A stretch of 64,000 nucleotides of DNA from Alkalihalobacterium chitinilyticum (GCF_029028005.1 NZ_JAOTPO010000002.1:62001-126000), one strand, 5' to 3'; counted from the first letter of the stretch, positions 55,314 to 64,000 are shown. Made by a program: numbers and translations. Notes: a model not told the origin generated them from the letters alone.

Positions 55314-56402
55314 ATGAGGAAATTGTTCAAAACAGGGGTCCCAACGCTGCTTCTTCTAACGTTAGTCGTATCTGGATGTTCCTTTGGCTCAAATAAAGCG
55401 ATGCAGGAAATGGATACTCCTCAAATAAATTATGTCGATGAGGGAGAAGCGCTAGATGAGGAAACAGAATTAATTGGTTCTGAGGAACAACCAATTGAAG
55501 AACAAGCAGAAACCGAAGAGGGACCAGTTGAAACGGTAACAAGAGAACTATATTTAATTGATCAAAATGGAATGGTGGTTTCAAAAACATTTGATTTACC
55601 AAAGACTCAAGGGGTCCTTAGACAATCATTAGAGTATTTAGTTGATGGCGGGCCGGTATCAAATCTATTACCGAGTGGGTTCCAAGCGGTATTACCTGCA
55701 GGAACTGAAGTAGATGTTCATTTTAAAGAAGATGAGCGTACAGCAGTAGCTGATTTCTCCGAGGAATTTAAGTCATATAATCCCGAACAAGAATTACAAA
55801 TTCTTCAATCAATTACATGGACATTGACTCAATTTGAGAATGTAGATAAAGTCCAAATTCGTATAAATGGGTATGATCAGGAAACGATGCCAGTCGGCAA
55901 TACTCCAATTGGAGAAGGATATAGTCGAGCGAATGGAATTAATCTTGAAAAAAGCGAAGTAGCTGATGTGGTGAACAGTAAAGGGGTAACCCTTTACTTC
56001 CTTGCCCAAAATGGGGACAACACTTATTATGTACCAGTAACGAGACGAGTAAAGAATACAGATGACTCAATTAAGGAAGTCGTTAATCAACTACTAGCGG
56101 GTCCATCTATTTATTCTAACTTACTGACAGACATTCGCAACGGAGCAGAATTGCTTGATAGTCCGAAATATGAGAACGGTGTTGTAACGCTGAATTTTAA
56201 TGAAGCCATTTTAAACCAAATGGAAAACACAGCGATTTCAGATGAGGTATTAAACTTAATCGTCTTGTCTTTAACAGAACAACCTGGTGTTGAAAAAGTA
56301 GCAATCGAAGTAAATGGTGAAGCAAAAGTATTAAAAGTATCTGGAGAGCCATTAACAGAGCCGGTTTCACGTCCGGTTAATGTGAATACAGGGAAGTTTT
56401 AA
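55314..56402 (+). CDS. gerM: Spore germination/sporulation lipoprotein GerM
   Basis: A 362-residue lipoprotein with an N-terminal signal (KLFKTGVPTLLLLTLVVSGC) ending in a lipobox and C22. An acidic linker (about 35-75) precedes two GerMN domains, one with LRQSLEYLVDGGP and one with IKEVVNQLLAGPS. In B. subtilis it is needed for sporulation and germination. ATG 55314 has AGGAGGGAAAAG upstream; the longer open frame from 55251 would hide the signal peptide. It follows racE, as in B. subtilis. Confidence 0.94.
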   Translation: MRKLFKTGVPTLLLLTLVVSGCSFGSNKAMQEMDTPQINYVDEGEALDEETELIGSEEQPIEEQAETEEGPVETVTRELYLIDQNGMVVSKTFDLPKTQGVLRQSLEYLVDGGPVSNLLPSGFQAVLPAGTEVDVHFKEDERTAVADFSEEFKSYNPEQELQILQSITWTLTQFENVDKVQIRINGYDQETMPVGNTPIGEGYSRANGINLEKSEVADVVNSKGVTLYFLAQNGDNTYYVPVTRRVKNTDDSIKEVVNQLLAGPSIYSNLLTDIRNGAELLDSPKYENGVVTLNFNEAILNQMENTAISDEVLNLIVLSLTEQPGVEKVAIEVNGEAKVLKVSGEPLTEPVSRPVNVNTGKF

Positions 56403-56456
56403 TACACTATCATATTAGATTGAAGAAAAATTTGTTATAATAACGAAGTAGTAACG

Positions 56457-56484
56457 AAAAGGGGCAGCGACTTGCTGCCTTTTT
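56457..56484 (+). terminator. Rho-independent terminator after gerM
   Basis: Stem AAAGGGGCAGC / GCTGCCTTTTT with a GACTT loop. Confidence 0.82.
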
Positions 56485-56587
56485 ACGTGGCTAAAGCTTT
56501 TTACTATATAAGAGCATTCCTCTTATAGAATGGATAGAAAAAGTTGATACTACATAAGTAAGGCTTTTCAAGGGAGGGTTTTATCAA

Positions 56588-57364
56588 ATGAGAGTTGATA
56601 ATAGAGAACAAGATCAATTAAGAAAAGTAGAAATTATAACAGACTATTTAATGCATCCTGAAGGGTCTGTACTTATTGCATTTGGAAACACGAAAGTAAT
56701 TTGTACTGCATCGATTGAAGATCGTGTGCCGCCGTTTATGAGAAATCAAGGCAAAGGGTGGATTACAGCTGAGTATTCAATGCTACCACGTGCTACAGAG
56801 CAGAGAAATATTCGTGAATCGTCAAAAGGAAAAGTTAGTGGACGGACGATGGAAATACAACGTTTAATAGGCAGAGCATTACGAACAGTTATAGATTTAG
56901 AAAAGCTTGGTGAGAGAACCGTATGGATTGATTGTGATGTTATCCAAGCAGACGGTGGTACACGTACAGCAGCAATAACGGGTGCTTATGTAGCTATGGT
57001 ACTTGCATTACAAAAATATGTAGAGAAAAAGAAACTAACAGAATTACCAGTTACCGACTTTTTAGCTGCTGTTTCTGTAGGAATCGATAATGAGCATGGT
57101 GAAATATTAGATTTATGTTATAAAGAAGATGCTAGTGCTGACGTTGATATGAATGTAGTAATGACTGGTAAAGGTGAATTTGTAGAACTTCAAGGAACTG
57201 GAGAAGAAGCGACTTTTTCACGAAGTCAATTAGACAAATTACTTTATTTAGCTGAACTTGGCATTGAGGACTTAATTGCAAAACAGAAGCTGGCACTCGG
57301 TAACGAAATTTCGAATAAGCTAGCAGAGAAAATAGAAGCTCCAAAAGGGGAAGTAACGGAATGA
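56588..57364 (+). CDS. rph: Ribonuclease PH
   Basis: A 258-residue phosphate-dependent 3'-5' exonuclease that trims tRNA 3' ends. The PH-fold signatures ENR-type start ([11 protein letters not shown]), [14 protein letters not shown] and [21 protein letters not shown] are present, as is the catalytic [18 protein letters not shown] segment. Its stop overlaps the next gene by four bases. Confidence 0.96.
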   Translation: MRVDNREQDQLRKVEIITDYLMHPEGSVLIAFGNTKVICTASIEDRVPPFMRNQGKGWITAEYSMLPRATEQRNIRESSKGKVSGRTMEIQRLIGRALRTVIDLEKLGERTVWIDCDVIQADGGTRTAAITGAYVAMVLALQKYVEKKKLTELPVTDFLAAVSVGIDNEHGEILDLCYKEDASADVDMNVVMTGKGEFVELQGTGEEATFSRSQLDKLLYLAELGIEDLIAKQKLALGNEISNKLAEKIEAPKGEVTE

Positions 57365-57954
57365 AGGAGATCATTGTAGCAACCAAAAATAAAGGCAAAG
57401 TAAAAGAGTTCGATGCCATCCTAGGTGAACTAGGCTACAAGGTTACTTCACTTTTTGACTATCCTAGCCTGCCAGAAGTTGATGAAACAGGTACAACTTT
57501 TGCTGAAAATGCTAAGTTAAAGGCTGAGACGATCGCAAACGCTCTTCAAAAGCCGGTGATTGCAGACGATTCAGGGCTGATTGTTGACGCTTTAGATGGA
57601 AAACCGGGTATCTATTCAGCCCGCTATGCAGGAGAAGAGAAAAACGATGCCGAAAATATTAAAAAGGTATTAGCAGAAATGAAGGGGATCCCTCAAAGTG
57701 AAAGAACAGCAAGATTTCATTGCACAATTGCACTAGCTTATCCAGACGGGCGAACTGAATGTTTTGAAGGGAATTGTGAAGGGAAAATAACAGAAGAACC
57801 AGTTGGAGATTATGGGTTTGGCTATGATCCAATCATGTACATAGTGGAAAAACAAAAAACAATGGCACAATTAACGTCTGAGGAAAAAAATGCGATTAGC
57901 CATCGGGCTAAGGCGCTTCAACAACTTAAAGAGAAATGGAAAGAGATTTCATAA
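57361..57954 (+). CDS. ysnA: XTP/dITP diphosphatase (RdgB/HAM1 family, YsnA)
   Basis: A 197-residue house-cleaning pyrophosphatase that hydrolyses dITP and XTP. Signature elements: [11 protein letters not shown] at the N-terminus, [11 protein letters not shown] with catalytic D69/D70, and [10 protein letters not shown]-like GDYGFGYDP. Overlaps rph by four bases (ATGA), the usual rph-rdgB coupling. Confidence 0.95.
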   Translation: MKEIIVATKNKGKVKEFDAILGELGYKVTSLFDYPSLPEVDETGTTFAENAKLKAETIANALQKPVIADDSGLIVDALDGKPGIYSARYAGEEKNDAENIKKVLAEMKGIPQSERTARFHCTIALAYPDGRTECFEGNCEGKITEEPVGDYGFGYDPIMYIVEKQKTMAQLTSEEKNAISHRAKALQQLKEKWKEIS

Positions 57955-57996
57955 TAGATCTCATAATAGATAGGTGCGATGACGGGAGATGAGTTA

Positions 57997-58512
57997 ATGG
58001 TTAAAATTCTAATTGTTAGTGATAGTCACGGATGGAAAACAGAATTAGCAAATGTAATTGATCGTCATCGCGATGAAGTCAATTATATGATCCATTGTGG
58101 CGACTCCGAATTAGAAGGGGACGCAAAACAACTCAAGGGAGTAAATGTGGTTAGAGGTAATTGTGACTGGGGAACTGATTTTCCTGAAGATGCGATGATC
58201 CAAATAACAGACGATATTTTACTTTATGCAACCCATGGTCATCATTACAATGTAAAAATGACATATGTCCCGCTGACCTATCGAGCGGAAGAAGTAGGGG
58301 CGCGTCTCGTTTGTTTCGGGCATTCTCATGTAGCAACTACTTTTAAAGAAAATGATGTTATCTATATTAATCCAGGGAGTTTAAGGCTACCACGGAACCG
58401 GAAAGAATATACGTATTGCTTATGCACAATTGATAAGAACTCAGTCGATGTAACGTTTTACACGATAGAGGGCAATATAGTAGAAGAGTTATCTACTCGA
58501 TATAACATGTAA
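57997..58512 (+). CDS. ysnB: YfcE/MJ0936-family metallophosphoesterase YsnB
   Basis: A 171-residue calcineurin-fold phosphodiesterase. All metal motifs are seen: D9-S-H11 (SDSHGW), HCGDSE, GNCD, THGHHYN and GHSH. The natural substrate is unknown. ATG 57997 (MVKILIVSDSHG) has GGGAG about eight bases upstream and gives the B. subtilis length; ATG 57979 lies before that site. Last gene of the rph-ysnA-ysnB cluster. Confidence 0.93.
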   Translation: MVKILIVSDSHGWKTELANVIDRHRDEVNYMIHCGDSELEGDAKQLKGVNVVRGNCDWGTDFPEDAMIQITDDILLYATHGHHYNVKMTYVPLTYRAEEVGARLVCFGHSHVATTFKENDVIYINPGSLRLPRNRKEYTYCLCTIDKNSVDVTFYTIEGNIVEELSTRYNM

Positions 58513-58532
58513 GGATGTAGAATGAACCGCGA

Positions 58533-58640
58533 GCATTGGCTGACTAGTTGATATTATTTTGAGACACTAATAAAATGTTATGAGATATGATATACTAGAT
58601 AGCGTGGAATGAACAGCCGAAATCAAAAGTCAGCCAATGC
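58533..58640. repeat. Large dyad (~108 bp) after ysnB
   Basis: Perfect 13-base arms GCATTGGCTGACT (58533-58545) and AGTCAGCCAATGC (58628-58640) enclose 82 AT-rich bases. The right arm is followed by A9, so it is not a terminator for ysnB. A TGATATACT extended -10-like box lies inside. Size and tip sequence (GCTGACT / AGTCAGC) resemble the dyad at 46320-46425. Confidence 0.72.
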
Positions 58641-58661
58641 AAAAAAAAATCTAAAGAACAG

Positions 58662-58690
58662 TTGACATCGGATCCAAAATGTTATATATT
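58662..58690 (+). promoter_or_regulatory. Strong sigma-A promoter of the tRNA genes
   Basis: TTGACA (58662-58667), 17-bp spacer, TATATT (58685-58690), pointing at the half-tRNA and the two tRNA genes. Confidence 0.85.
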
Positions 58691-58733
58691 AATAATTGTC
58701 GTTACAAACATTACACGAAAGCAAAAACATTTG

Positions 58734-58788
58734 AAGTGAATAAACTGCGGGTGTAGTTTAATGGTAAAACCTCAGCCACGAGCGAAAC
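58734..58788 (+). pseudogene. Duplicated 5' half of tRNA-Gly
   Basis: 44 bases (58734-58777) are identical to 58866-58909, covering a short leader, the acceptor 5' strand, D arm and the start of the anticodon stem of the intact tRNA-Gly. After CAGCC the sequence departs and closes a different stem-loop (AGCC...GGCT) instead of the glycine anticodon. No T arm or CCA end follows. Between it and the real gene are further small hairpins such as GCATAA / TTATGC. Confidence 0.85.
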
Positions 58789-58878
58789 GGCTGTGAATAA
58801 ACGACGAGTTGCCTCGACGCATAAACATCTTAGATTATGCTAGAAGAGAAAGAGGCATGACATTTAAGTGAATAAACT

Positions 58879-58952
58879 GCGGGTGTAGTTTAATGGTAAA
58901 ACCTCAGCCTTCCAAGCTGATGTCGTGGGTTCGATTCCCATCACCCGCTCCA
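58879..58952 (+). tRNA. tRNA-Gly (anticodon UCC)
   Basis: A full cloverleaf: GCGGGTG / CACCCGC acceptor stem, D arm, anticodon loop CTTCCAA (anticodon TCC, codon GGA), T arm GTGGGTTCGATTCCCAT and encoded CCA end. Confidence 0.97.
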
Positions 58953-58956
58953 AACT

Positions 58957-59033
<77 letters not shown>

Positions 59034-59050
59034 CTACATAACGTAATCAG

Positions 59051-59083
59051 TACATCCATATCAGTAGATATGGATGTTTTTTA
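59051..59083 (+). terminator. Rho-independent terminator of the tRNA transcript
   Basis: Perfect stem ACATCCATATC / GATATGGATGT with an AGTA loop and T6. Confidence 0.94.
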
Positions 59084-59102
59084 TTGAGTTGATTAATTTT
59101 TT

Positions 59103-59128
59103 ATACTGATATTAATCAATATCAGTAT
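59103..59128. repeat. Perfect 11-bp dyad downstream of the tRNA terminator
   Basis: ATACTGATATT-AATC-AATATCAGTAT. It has no T run, so it is an operator-like or site-like dyad rather than a terminator. It lies between the tRNA operon and a convergent small gene. Confidence 0.7.
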
Positions 59129-59147
59129 CTATCTACAGGAGTGCACG

Positions 59148-59175
59148 AAAAAAGACCGGTCCGAAAACCGATCTC
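59148..59175 (-). terminator. Rho-independent terminator of the nuclease-like gene
   Basis: On the minus strand AGATCGGT / ACCGGTCT is followed by T6 (59153-59148). Confidence 0.82.
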
Positions 59176-59193
59176 ATCCGCTACTCATTTTTC

Positions 59194-59607
59194 CTATGAT
59201 AATAATTGTCTATAGCTGCTCGCTTCTTGTTGGATCTGCAAAAGAGTAGATTTTAGATTTTCATTTAATTCTTCTTCGTTATAATATATCACCGTCCAAC
59301 CATCTTTCTTCAATGCTCTTTCAAATTTTTCATCACCGGCTTGCTTTTCGTCAATGACCGCTATTCGAAAAGGAATAAGTGCTAGATTAATGACAAACCG
59401 GCCACATTCTAAATAAGGTGTTACATAATAATTTTGAGAGAACAGGGCTTGATACAACTTTCGCTCACATTCTTTTTTACACTTATGTTCCTCTAAATTA
59501 ACAGGTACCAGATAAGGTGGTTTTTTTCTTCTCGTAGCTAGTCTCGGTAAAGAGACTTTTAGAAAGAACAATTTTTGAGTTTTCCATTTTATCTTTAACA
59601 TAATCAT
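59194..59607 (-). CDS. Small protein resembling a degenerate PD-(D/E)XK (DUF559/Vsr-like) nuclease
   Basis: A 137-residue protein I do not recognise by name. Its second half has the layout of the DUF559/Vsr-like nuclease fold: a helix with ERKLYQAL, a strand pair VTPYLECGRFVINLAL, then FRIAVIDEKQ, and a final helix-strand LKKDGWTVIYYNEEEL. In active members the middle strand carries an aspartate; here it is asparagine (VINLAL), while D-E-K could serve as the (D/E)xK part. It may be inactive or only structurally similar. ATG 59607 is chosen (AGGA six bases upstream). A terminator follows it, supporting a real gene. Confidence 0.55.
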   Translation of the reverse strand: MIMLKIKWKTQKLFFLKVSLPRLATRRKKPPYLVPVNLEEHKCKKECERKLYQALFSQNYYVTPYLECGRFVINLALIPFRIAVIDEKQAGDEKFERALKKDGWTVIYYNEEELNENLKSTLLQIQQEASSYRQLLS

Positions 59608-59779
59608 CACCGATCCTAGTTTTTACTATTCTTTCATTTCCTATTACAAAAGCAGGAAAAATCTTTTGAATTAATGAGAAAAAATGTGTTTAACTAACGT
59701 AATCCAGATGCAGTAATGATGTAAGCGGATACAATGATATTCATAAATCAAAATAGTCAAAAAATTTTAGAAAAAGTGG

Positions 59780-59808
59780 TTGACCAGCACTGATAATAAG
59801 CGTATTAT
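59780..59808 (+). promoter_or_regulatory. Sigma-A promoter of ilvE-ilvD
   Basis: TTGACC (59780-59785), 17-bp spacer, TATTAT (59803-59808). Leader of about 165 bases. Confidence 0.75.
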
Positions 59809-59941
59809 AGTCCTCAAATACAAAATTGTTTGAAAAGAAAATTAACAAAAGCAGTGCATGAAAATTTCCAAGCACTTATAATTAATCACTTATACATGTT
59901 GTTAAGTCAAAATTGTGTACGTGTCTATGATGAAAATTCTA

Positions 59942-59956
59942 AATTTTCTAACAATT
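59942..59956 (+). promoter_or_regulatory. CodY-box-like site before ilvE
   Basis: AATTTTCTAACAATT matches 13 of 15 positions of the CodY motif AATTTTCWGAAAATT. It overlaps a second dyad, GAAAATT-CTA-AATTTTC (59932-59948). CodY, sensing branched-chain amino acids and GTP, represses ilv genes in B. subtilis. Confidence 0.6.
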
Positions 59957-59981
59957 GGAAGCATCAAGAGGAGTGTTTCGT

Positions 59982-60890
59982 ATGAGTCAGCAATGGATTT
60001 ATTTAAACGGGGAATTTGTCGAAAAACATAATGCGAAAATCTCAGTTTACGATCATGGATTTTTATACGGTGATGGTGTATTTGAAGGTATTCGTGTTTA
60101 TGACGGTAACATATTCCAATTAAAAGAACATTTAGAACGCCTATATAATTCAGCGAAATCGATTATGCTTAACATTCCTCATTCACTCGAGGAGTTAACT
60201 CAGATCATCGTTGAAACGATAAAAGTAAATGAATTACAAGATGCTTACATTCGCCTCGTTGTTTCAAGAGGAGTAGGTAATTTAGGGTTAGATCCAGCAT
60301 CATGCCCTACACCTAACGTCATAGTAATTGCTGAACAGTTAACACTCTTCCCGAAAGAGCTTTATGAAAATGGTCTAGAAATTGTTACTGTTCCGACAAG
60401 ACGAAATCGTCCGGATGTATTAAGTCCTAAGGTTAAATCTTTAAATTACTTAAATAATATTCTAGTAAAAATAGAAGCATCGTTAGCAGGAGTTAGTGAA
60501 GCACTAATGCTCAATAATGAAGGATACGTAGCCGAAGGATCTGCTGATAATGTATTCATCGTTAAAGGAAATAAAATTCTTACACCACCTGGCTATGTAG
60601 GAGCACTTGAAGGAATTACGAGGAATGCCATTATCGACATCGCTTCAGACCTTGGGTACGACGTGAAAGAGGAGCCATTCACAAGGCACGATGTGTATGT
60701 AGCGGATGAAGTCTTTTTAACTGGAACTGCAGCTGAAGTTATTGCAGTTGTAAAGGTAGATGGAAGAGTCATTGGTGATGGAAAGCCTGGTAAAGAGACT
60801 AATAAGTTACTTAAAGCGTTCCGTAAAAAGGTAGTAGAAGATGGGGAAAAAGTATACACAGCAGTGAACTCTCAAGTAGAAGTCAGCTAA
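59982..60890 (+). CDS. ilvE: Branched-chain amino acid aminotransferase
   Basis: A 302-residue class IV PLP aminotransferase, final step to valine, leucine and isoleucine. The PLP lysine is K152 (VKSLNYLNN); GFLYGDGVFEGIRVY and EGSADNVFIV are typical. ATG 59982 has AAGAGGAGTG seven bases upstream; the TTG at 59955 lies in the CodY-like box. First of ilvE-ilvD. D-amino-acid transaminase is a related alternative, but context favours ilvE. Confidence 0.92.
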   Translation: MSQQWIYLNGEFVEKHNAKISVYDHGFLYGDGVFEGIRVYDGNIFQLKEHLERLYNSAKSIMLNIPHSLEELTQIIVETIKVNELQDAYIRLVVSRGVGNLGLDPASCPTPNVIVIAEQLTLFPKELYENGLEIVTVPTRRNRPDVLSPKVKSLNYLNNILVKIEASLAGVSEALMLNNEGYVAEGSADNVFIVKGNKILTPPGYVGALEGITRNAIIDIASDLGYDVKEEPFTRHDVYVADEVFLTGTAAEVIAVVKVDGRVIGDGKPGKETNKLLKAFRKKVVEDGEKVYTAVNSQVEVS

Positions 60891-60943
60891 ATATACAGTT
60901 AAGGTACTAGCAAAAAATACAATAGATGTGGGAGAGGACAAAT

Positions 60944-62611
60944 ATGAGAAGTAATATGATTAAAAAAGGCATAGATCGCGCCCCACATAGAAGCTTACTA
61001 AGAGCAGCTGGGGTAAAAGAAGAAGATATGGATAAACCGTTTATCGGTGTTTGTAATTCCTACGTTGATATCATTCCAGGACACATGCATTTGAATAAAT
61101 TTGCTGAAGTAGCAAAGCAAGCTATTCGAGAAGCAGGCGGTATTCCATTCGAATTCAATACGATTGGTGTTGACGATGGAATTGCAATGGGACACATCGG
61201 AATGCGCTACTCCTTACCAAGTAGAGAAATTATCTGTGATTCAGCTGAAACGGTCATTAATGCGCACTGGTTTGATGGAGTTTTCTACATTCCAAACTGT
61301 GACAAAATTACACCAGGAATGCTGATGGCAGCCGTTCGTACGAATGTTCCTGCAGTCTTCGTTTCCGGCGGACCAATGGAAGCCGGTAGAACGGCGGATG
61401 GTAAGAGTTTATCATTAGCATCCGTATTTGAAGGAGTTGGAGCATTTGCTTCAGGAAGTATGTCTCGTGAGGAATTACTAGAGATTGAACAATCTGCCTG
61501 TCCAACATGCGGTTCCTGTTCAGGGATGTTTACAGCCAATTCAATGAATACATTAATGGAAATGCTTGGGGTTGCTTTACCTGGAAATGGAACATTAGTT
61601 GCAACTTCAGAAGGTAGACATCAGCTAATTAAAGACGCTGCGAAGCACTTGATGACGTTGATTGAAAAAGATATTCGTCCACGTGACATAATTACGAAAG
61701 AAACAATTGATGATGCATTTGCGTTAGATATGGCGATGGGTGGTTCTACAAATACAGTATTACACATATTAGCCATCGCTAATGAAGCTGAAATAGAATA
61801 CAACATAAATGATATTAACAAAGTAGCAGAAAGAGTTCCTTATTTAAGTAAAATTAGTCCTGCCTCAGATTATTCAATGGACGACGTTCATAAAGCTGGA
61901 GGAGTAAGTGCAATTATTAAGGAACTATGTGAAATTGAAGGAGCTATTCATCCTAATCGTATTACGATTTCAGGTAAAACGATTTATGAAACAGTTAAGG
62001 ATGCTGAAATTACGAATGATGATGTCATTCGCCGAAAAGATAACCCTTATAGTCCTGTAGGTGGATTATCCGTCCTATTTGGGAACCTAGCTCCAGATGG
62101 TGGAGTTATAAAAGTAGGGGCAGTTGATCCGTCGATTAAAGTGTTTGAAGGTGAAGCAATCGTCTACAACTCACAAGAGGAAGCACTTGAAGGGATCAAT
62201 AATGGGGATGTAAAAGCTGGTCATGTCGTGGTCATTCGTTATGAAGGCCCTAAAGGTGGTCCGGGAATGCCAGAAATGCTAGCGCCGACTTCATCGATTG
62301 TTGGACGCGGTCTAGGTACAAAGGTTGCTCTCATTACAGACGGACGTTTTTCTGGTGCTTCAAGAGGAATTTCAATCGGCCATATTAGTCCAGAAGCTGC
62401 TGAAGGCGGACCGATTGCTTTTGTTGAAAATGGAGATACGATTACTCTTGATTTAACAAATCGTTCTATCACATTAAATGTCGATGACAAGGAATTAGCT
62501 AATAGAAGAGAAAATTGGAAAGAGCCTGAACCTAAAATTAAAAAAGGTTATCTCGCTCGTTATTCAAAGCTTGTCACATCTGCCAATACTGGCGGGGTTA
62601 TGAAAATATAA
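60944..62611 (+). CDS. ilvD: Dihydroxy-acid dehydratase
   Basis: A 555-residue iron-sulfur enzyme that dehydrates dihydroxy acids in branched-chain amino acid synthesis. Cluster cysteines are in [17 protein letters not shown] and [13 protein letters not shown] 60944 ([17 protein letters not shown]) has GGGAGAGG six bases upstream; GTG 60926 would precede the ribosome site. It is 53 bases after ilvE. Confidence 0.96.
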   Translation: MRSNMIKKGIDRAPHRSLLRAAGVKEEDMDKPFIGVCNSYVDIIPGHMHLNKFAEVAKQAIREAGGIPFEFNTIGVDDGIAMGHIGMRYSLPSREIICDSAETVINAHWFDGVFYIPNCDKITPGMLMAAVRTNVPAVFVSGGPMEAGRTADGKSLSLASVFEGVGAFASGSMSREELLEIEQSACPTCGSCSGMFTANSMNTLMEMLGVALPGNGTLVATSEGRHQLIKDAAKHLMTLIEKDIRPRDIITKETIDDAFALDMAMGGSTNTVLHILAIANEAEIEYNINDINKVAERVPYLSKISPASDYSMDDVHKAGGVSAIIKELCEIEGAIHPNRITISGKTIYETVKDAEITNDDVIRRKDNPYSPVGGLSVLFGNLAPDGGVIKVGAVDPSIKVFEGEAIVYNSQEEALEGINNGDVKAGHVVVIRYEGPKGGPGMPEMLAPTSSIVGRGLGTKVALITDGRFSGASRGISIGHISPEAAEGGPIAFVENGDTITLDLTNRSITLNVDDKELANRRENWKEPEPKIKKGYLARYSKLVTSANTGGVMKI

Positions 62612-62649
62612 ACAAATAGAAAAAAAGAACATAGAGGTAAAAACGTTGA

Positions 62650-62943
62650 AGAGGAAAAGTAGTTGAAAAGGATCAGCATCCACAGAGAGCCGCTTATGCT
62701 GAGAGGCGGCGATGCTCCTTTCGATGAACTCACCTCGGAGTGCCAATTCGAACGTAAGCTAGTAGGGTTGGTCGGGTGTTCACTGCACTCGTTATTAAAA
62801 CTGGACGTCCGGTTATACTCACGTCCATGAGGTGGCATTTGTAAAAGTGTCATAAAAAAGGGTGGTACCGTGGAAAGAAAACATCTTTTCACCCCTTCTA
62901 GTAGGACCAATAGGTTCATGATGGGGTGAGAAGGTGTTTTTTA
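62650..62943 (+). promoter_or_regulatory. T-box leader of ilvB, leucine specifier CTC
   Basis: T-box sequence AAGGGTGGTACCGTGGAA (62858-62875) is followed by a terminator: ACATCTTTTCACCCC (62881-62895) pairs with GGGGTGAGAAGGTGT, then T6. The stem I specifier loop GAACTCAC carries CTC (62729-62731), leucine, as in the B. subtilis ilv-leu leader. Two minus-strand open frames across this leader are not genes. Confidence 0.93.
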
Positions 62944-63034
62944 TTTGGTAATAAGAAAGGTTTTTTCTTTCTTAAAATATATAAATTTTTAAATATGAAT
63001 TAAAAAATCAACTGGTAGTAGGGAGGAAGAAAAA

Positions 63035-64000
63035 GTGAGTACCAAGTTGAGAAACAAAGAGCTAAATGTAGTAGAGGAGAAGCAGCCAGTTTCAGGGTCT
63101 AGCATGTTGATTAAAGCTTTAGCTAAAGAAGGTGTAGATGTTATCTTTGGCTATCCAGGCGGGGCAATTCTACCGACATATGATGAAATCTATAAATCAG
63201 GTATTCGTCATATTCTAGCTCGCCATGAACAAGGAGCTATTCACGCTGCAGAAGGGTACGCAAGAGTTTCAGGAAAACCAGGAGTATGTATTGTTACATC
63301 AGGCCCAGGGGCTACAAATGTAGTTACAGGAATTGCCGATGCGTTGATTGATTCTTTACCACTTGTTGTGATCACAGGTCAAGTTGCTACTTCGGTCATT
63401 GGAACAGATGCCTTTCAAGAAGCAGATATGATTGGGATTACAATGCCAATTACAAAACATAACTTTCAAGTAAGAACAATAGAAGACCTTCCGAGAATTA
63501 TGAAGGAAGCATTCCACATTGCAACAACAGGGCGACCGGGTCCAGTCCTTATTGATTTACCTAAGGATGTTTCGGTGGCGACAGGTTTCTTTGATTATGA
63601 CAAGGAAGTCGATTTACCAGGTTATCAACCGACGGTAGTACCAAATAAATTGCAAATAAGAAAGCTTGCTGAAGCTGTTGCGGAAGCGAAAAAGCCATGT
63701 ATTTTATCGGGGGCTGGCGTTCTTCATGCACATGCTTACGATGAATTATTTGAATATGCTGAAAAAATGCGTATTCCGGTTGCAAGTACGTTACTTGGGC
63801 TTGGTGCTTTTCCAGGAGAACATGAACTATTTTTAGGAATGGCAGGCATGCACGGAACATACGTAGCAAATATGGCTATCCATCAAAGTGATCTGCTCAT
63901 TAGCATAGGTGCACGTTTTGATGATCGATTAACAGGAGCATTACAACATTTTGCACCGAGTGCAAAAATCGCTCACATTGATATCGACCCAGCTGAAATC
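63035..64000 (+). CDS. ilvB: Acetolactate synthase large subunit, N-terminal part
   Basis: The first 322 codons of a thiamine-diphosphate enzyme that makes acetolactate, first common step to valine and leucine; the gene runs off the window. The ThDP-binding glutamate lies in [19 protein letters not shown], and [12 protein letters not shown] and [12 protein letters not shown] are typical. Start GTG 63035 with AGGGAGGAAG seven bases upstream. It is controlled by the leucine T-box in front of it and probably heads an ilvBHC-leu operon. Confidence 0.96.
   Translation, partial: MSTKLRNKELNVVEEKQPVSGSSMLIKALAKEGVDVIFGYPGGAILPTYDEIYKSGIRHILARHEQGAIHAAEGYARVSGKPGVCIVTSGPGATNVVTGIADALIDSLPLVVITGQVATSVIGTDAFQEADMIGITMPITKHNFQVRTIEDLPRIMKEAFHIATTGRPGPVLIDLPKDVSVATGFFDYDKEVDLPGYQPTVVPNKLQIRKLAEAVAEAKKPCILSGAGVLHAHAYDELFEYAEKMRIPVASTLLGLGAFPGEHELFLGMAGMHGTYVANMAIHQSDLLISIGARFDDRLTGALQHFAPSAKIAHIDIDPAEI

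Noticed and set aside
62560-62919. Minus-strand open frames after ilvD
   Set aside because: They run across the ilvB T-box leader, whose conserved motifs and terminator explain the sequence; the products look random.

Overview
The window reads as a chromosomal segment of a low-GC, endospore-forming Bacillaceae (Firmicutes). The gene order follows the Bacillus subtilis dnaB-dnaI / thrS / infC / pheST / polX-mutS2 / lcfA-fadR / trxA-uvrC-lysC / sdh / gerE-racE-gerM-rph / ilvB stretch. Sporulation genes (ytxC, sspI, gerE, gerM) are present. The species is not identifiable with certainty; a menaquinone futalosine-pathway gene (mqnC), a Ktr-type K+ transporter and a second-class cytochrome oxidase gene would fit an environmental, possibly alkaliphilic or salt-tolerant Bacillus relative, but that is inference.

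Layout. 1-4.4 kb: end of dnaB, dnaI, then an island (mqnC, a metallo-beta-lactamase-fold hydrolase, a 50-residue ORF) that interrupts the usual dnaI-ytxC order; mqnC lies between two same-orientation copies of a dispersed ~150-bp repeat. 4.5-12 kb: ytxC, T-box-controlled thrS, a PAS-GGDEF-EAL protein, and infC-rpmI-rplT under an L20-type leader with a non-canonical ATT start for infC. 12-17 kb: membrane genes, a convergent ysdB with a sigma-W-like promoter, a dimeric dUTPase, the M42 peptidase ysdC, sspI, two families of intergenic repeats, and ysgA. 17-26.5 kb: T-box pheS-pheT, zapA-cvpA, polX, mutS2, yshE. 27-35.4 kb: a fatty-acid degradation block: two long-chain acyl-CoA ligases, one with a perfect cre site inside its promoter and one with a FadR-like operator, then fadR (autoregulated), fadB, etfB, etfA, followed by trxA. 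35.8-40 kb: uvrC, lysine-riboswitch lysC with an internal beta-subunit start, and yslB, separated by small inverted repeats. 40-46.3 kb: Ktr-like K+ channel, sdhCAB, ysmA, gerE. 46.5-53.6 kb: a lone ctaD on the minus strand, then glcT, a GlcT-type antiterminator/terminator, ptsG, ptsH and ptsI, an insertion relative to the B. subtilis order. 53.8-58.5 kb: marR-type ysmB, racE, gerM, rph, rdgB-like ysnA, ysnB. 58.5-64 kb: tRNA-Gly and tRNA-Arg preceded by a duplicated 5' half of the tRNA-Gly, a small nuclease-like protein, then ilvE, ilvD and T-box ilvB (cut by the window end).

How it fits together. RNA-level control is dense: three T-boxes with readable specifiers (ACC for Thr, TTC for Phe, CTC for Leu), a lysine riboswitch, an L20 leader and a GlcT antiterminator. 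Fatty-acid use is under a FadR/CcpA-type logic, branched-chain amino-acid synthesis has a CodY-like box plus the T-box. Protein-coding content is largely conventional. The least explained material is between genes: a dispersed repeat family in two subtypes, MITE-like pairs, 18-bp inverted repeats, ~107-bp dyads with similar tips, and the half-tRNA duplication. I did not find a CRISPR array, prophage, restriction system, transposase or secretion system.
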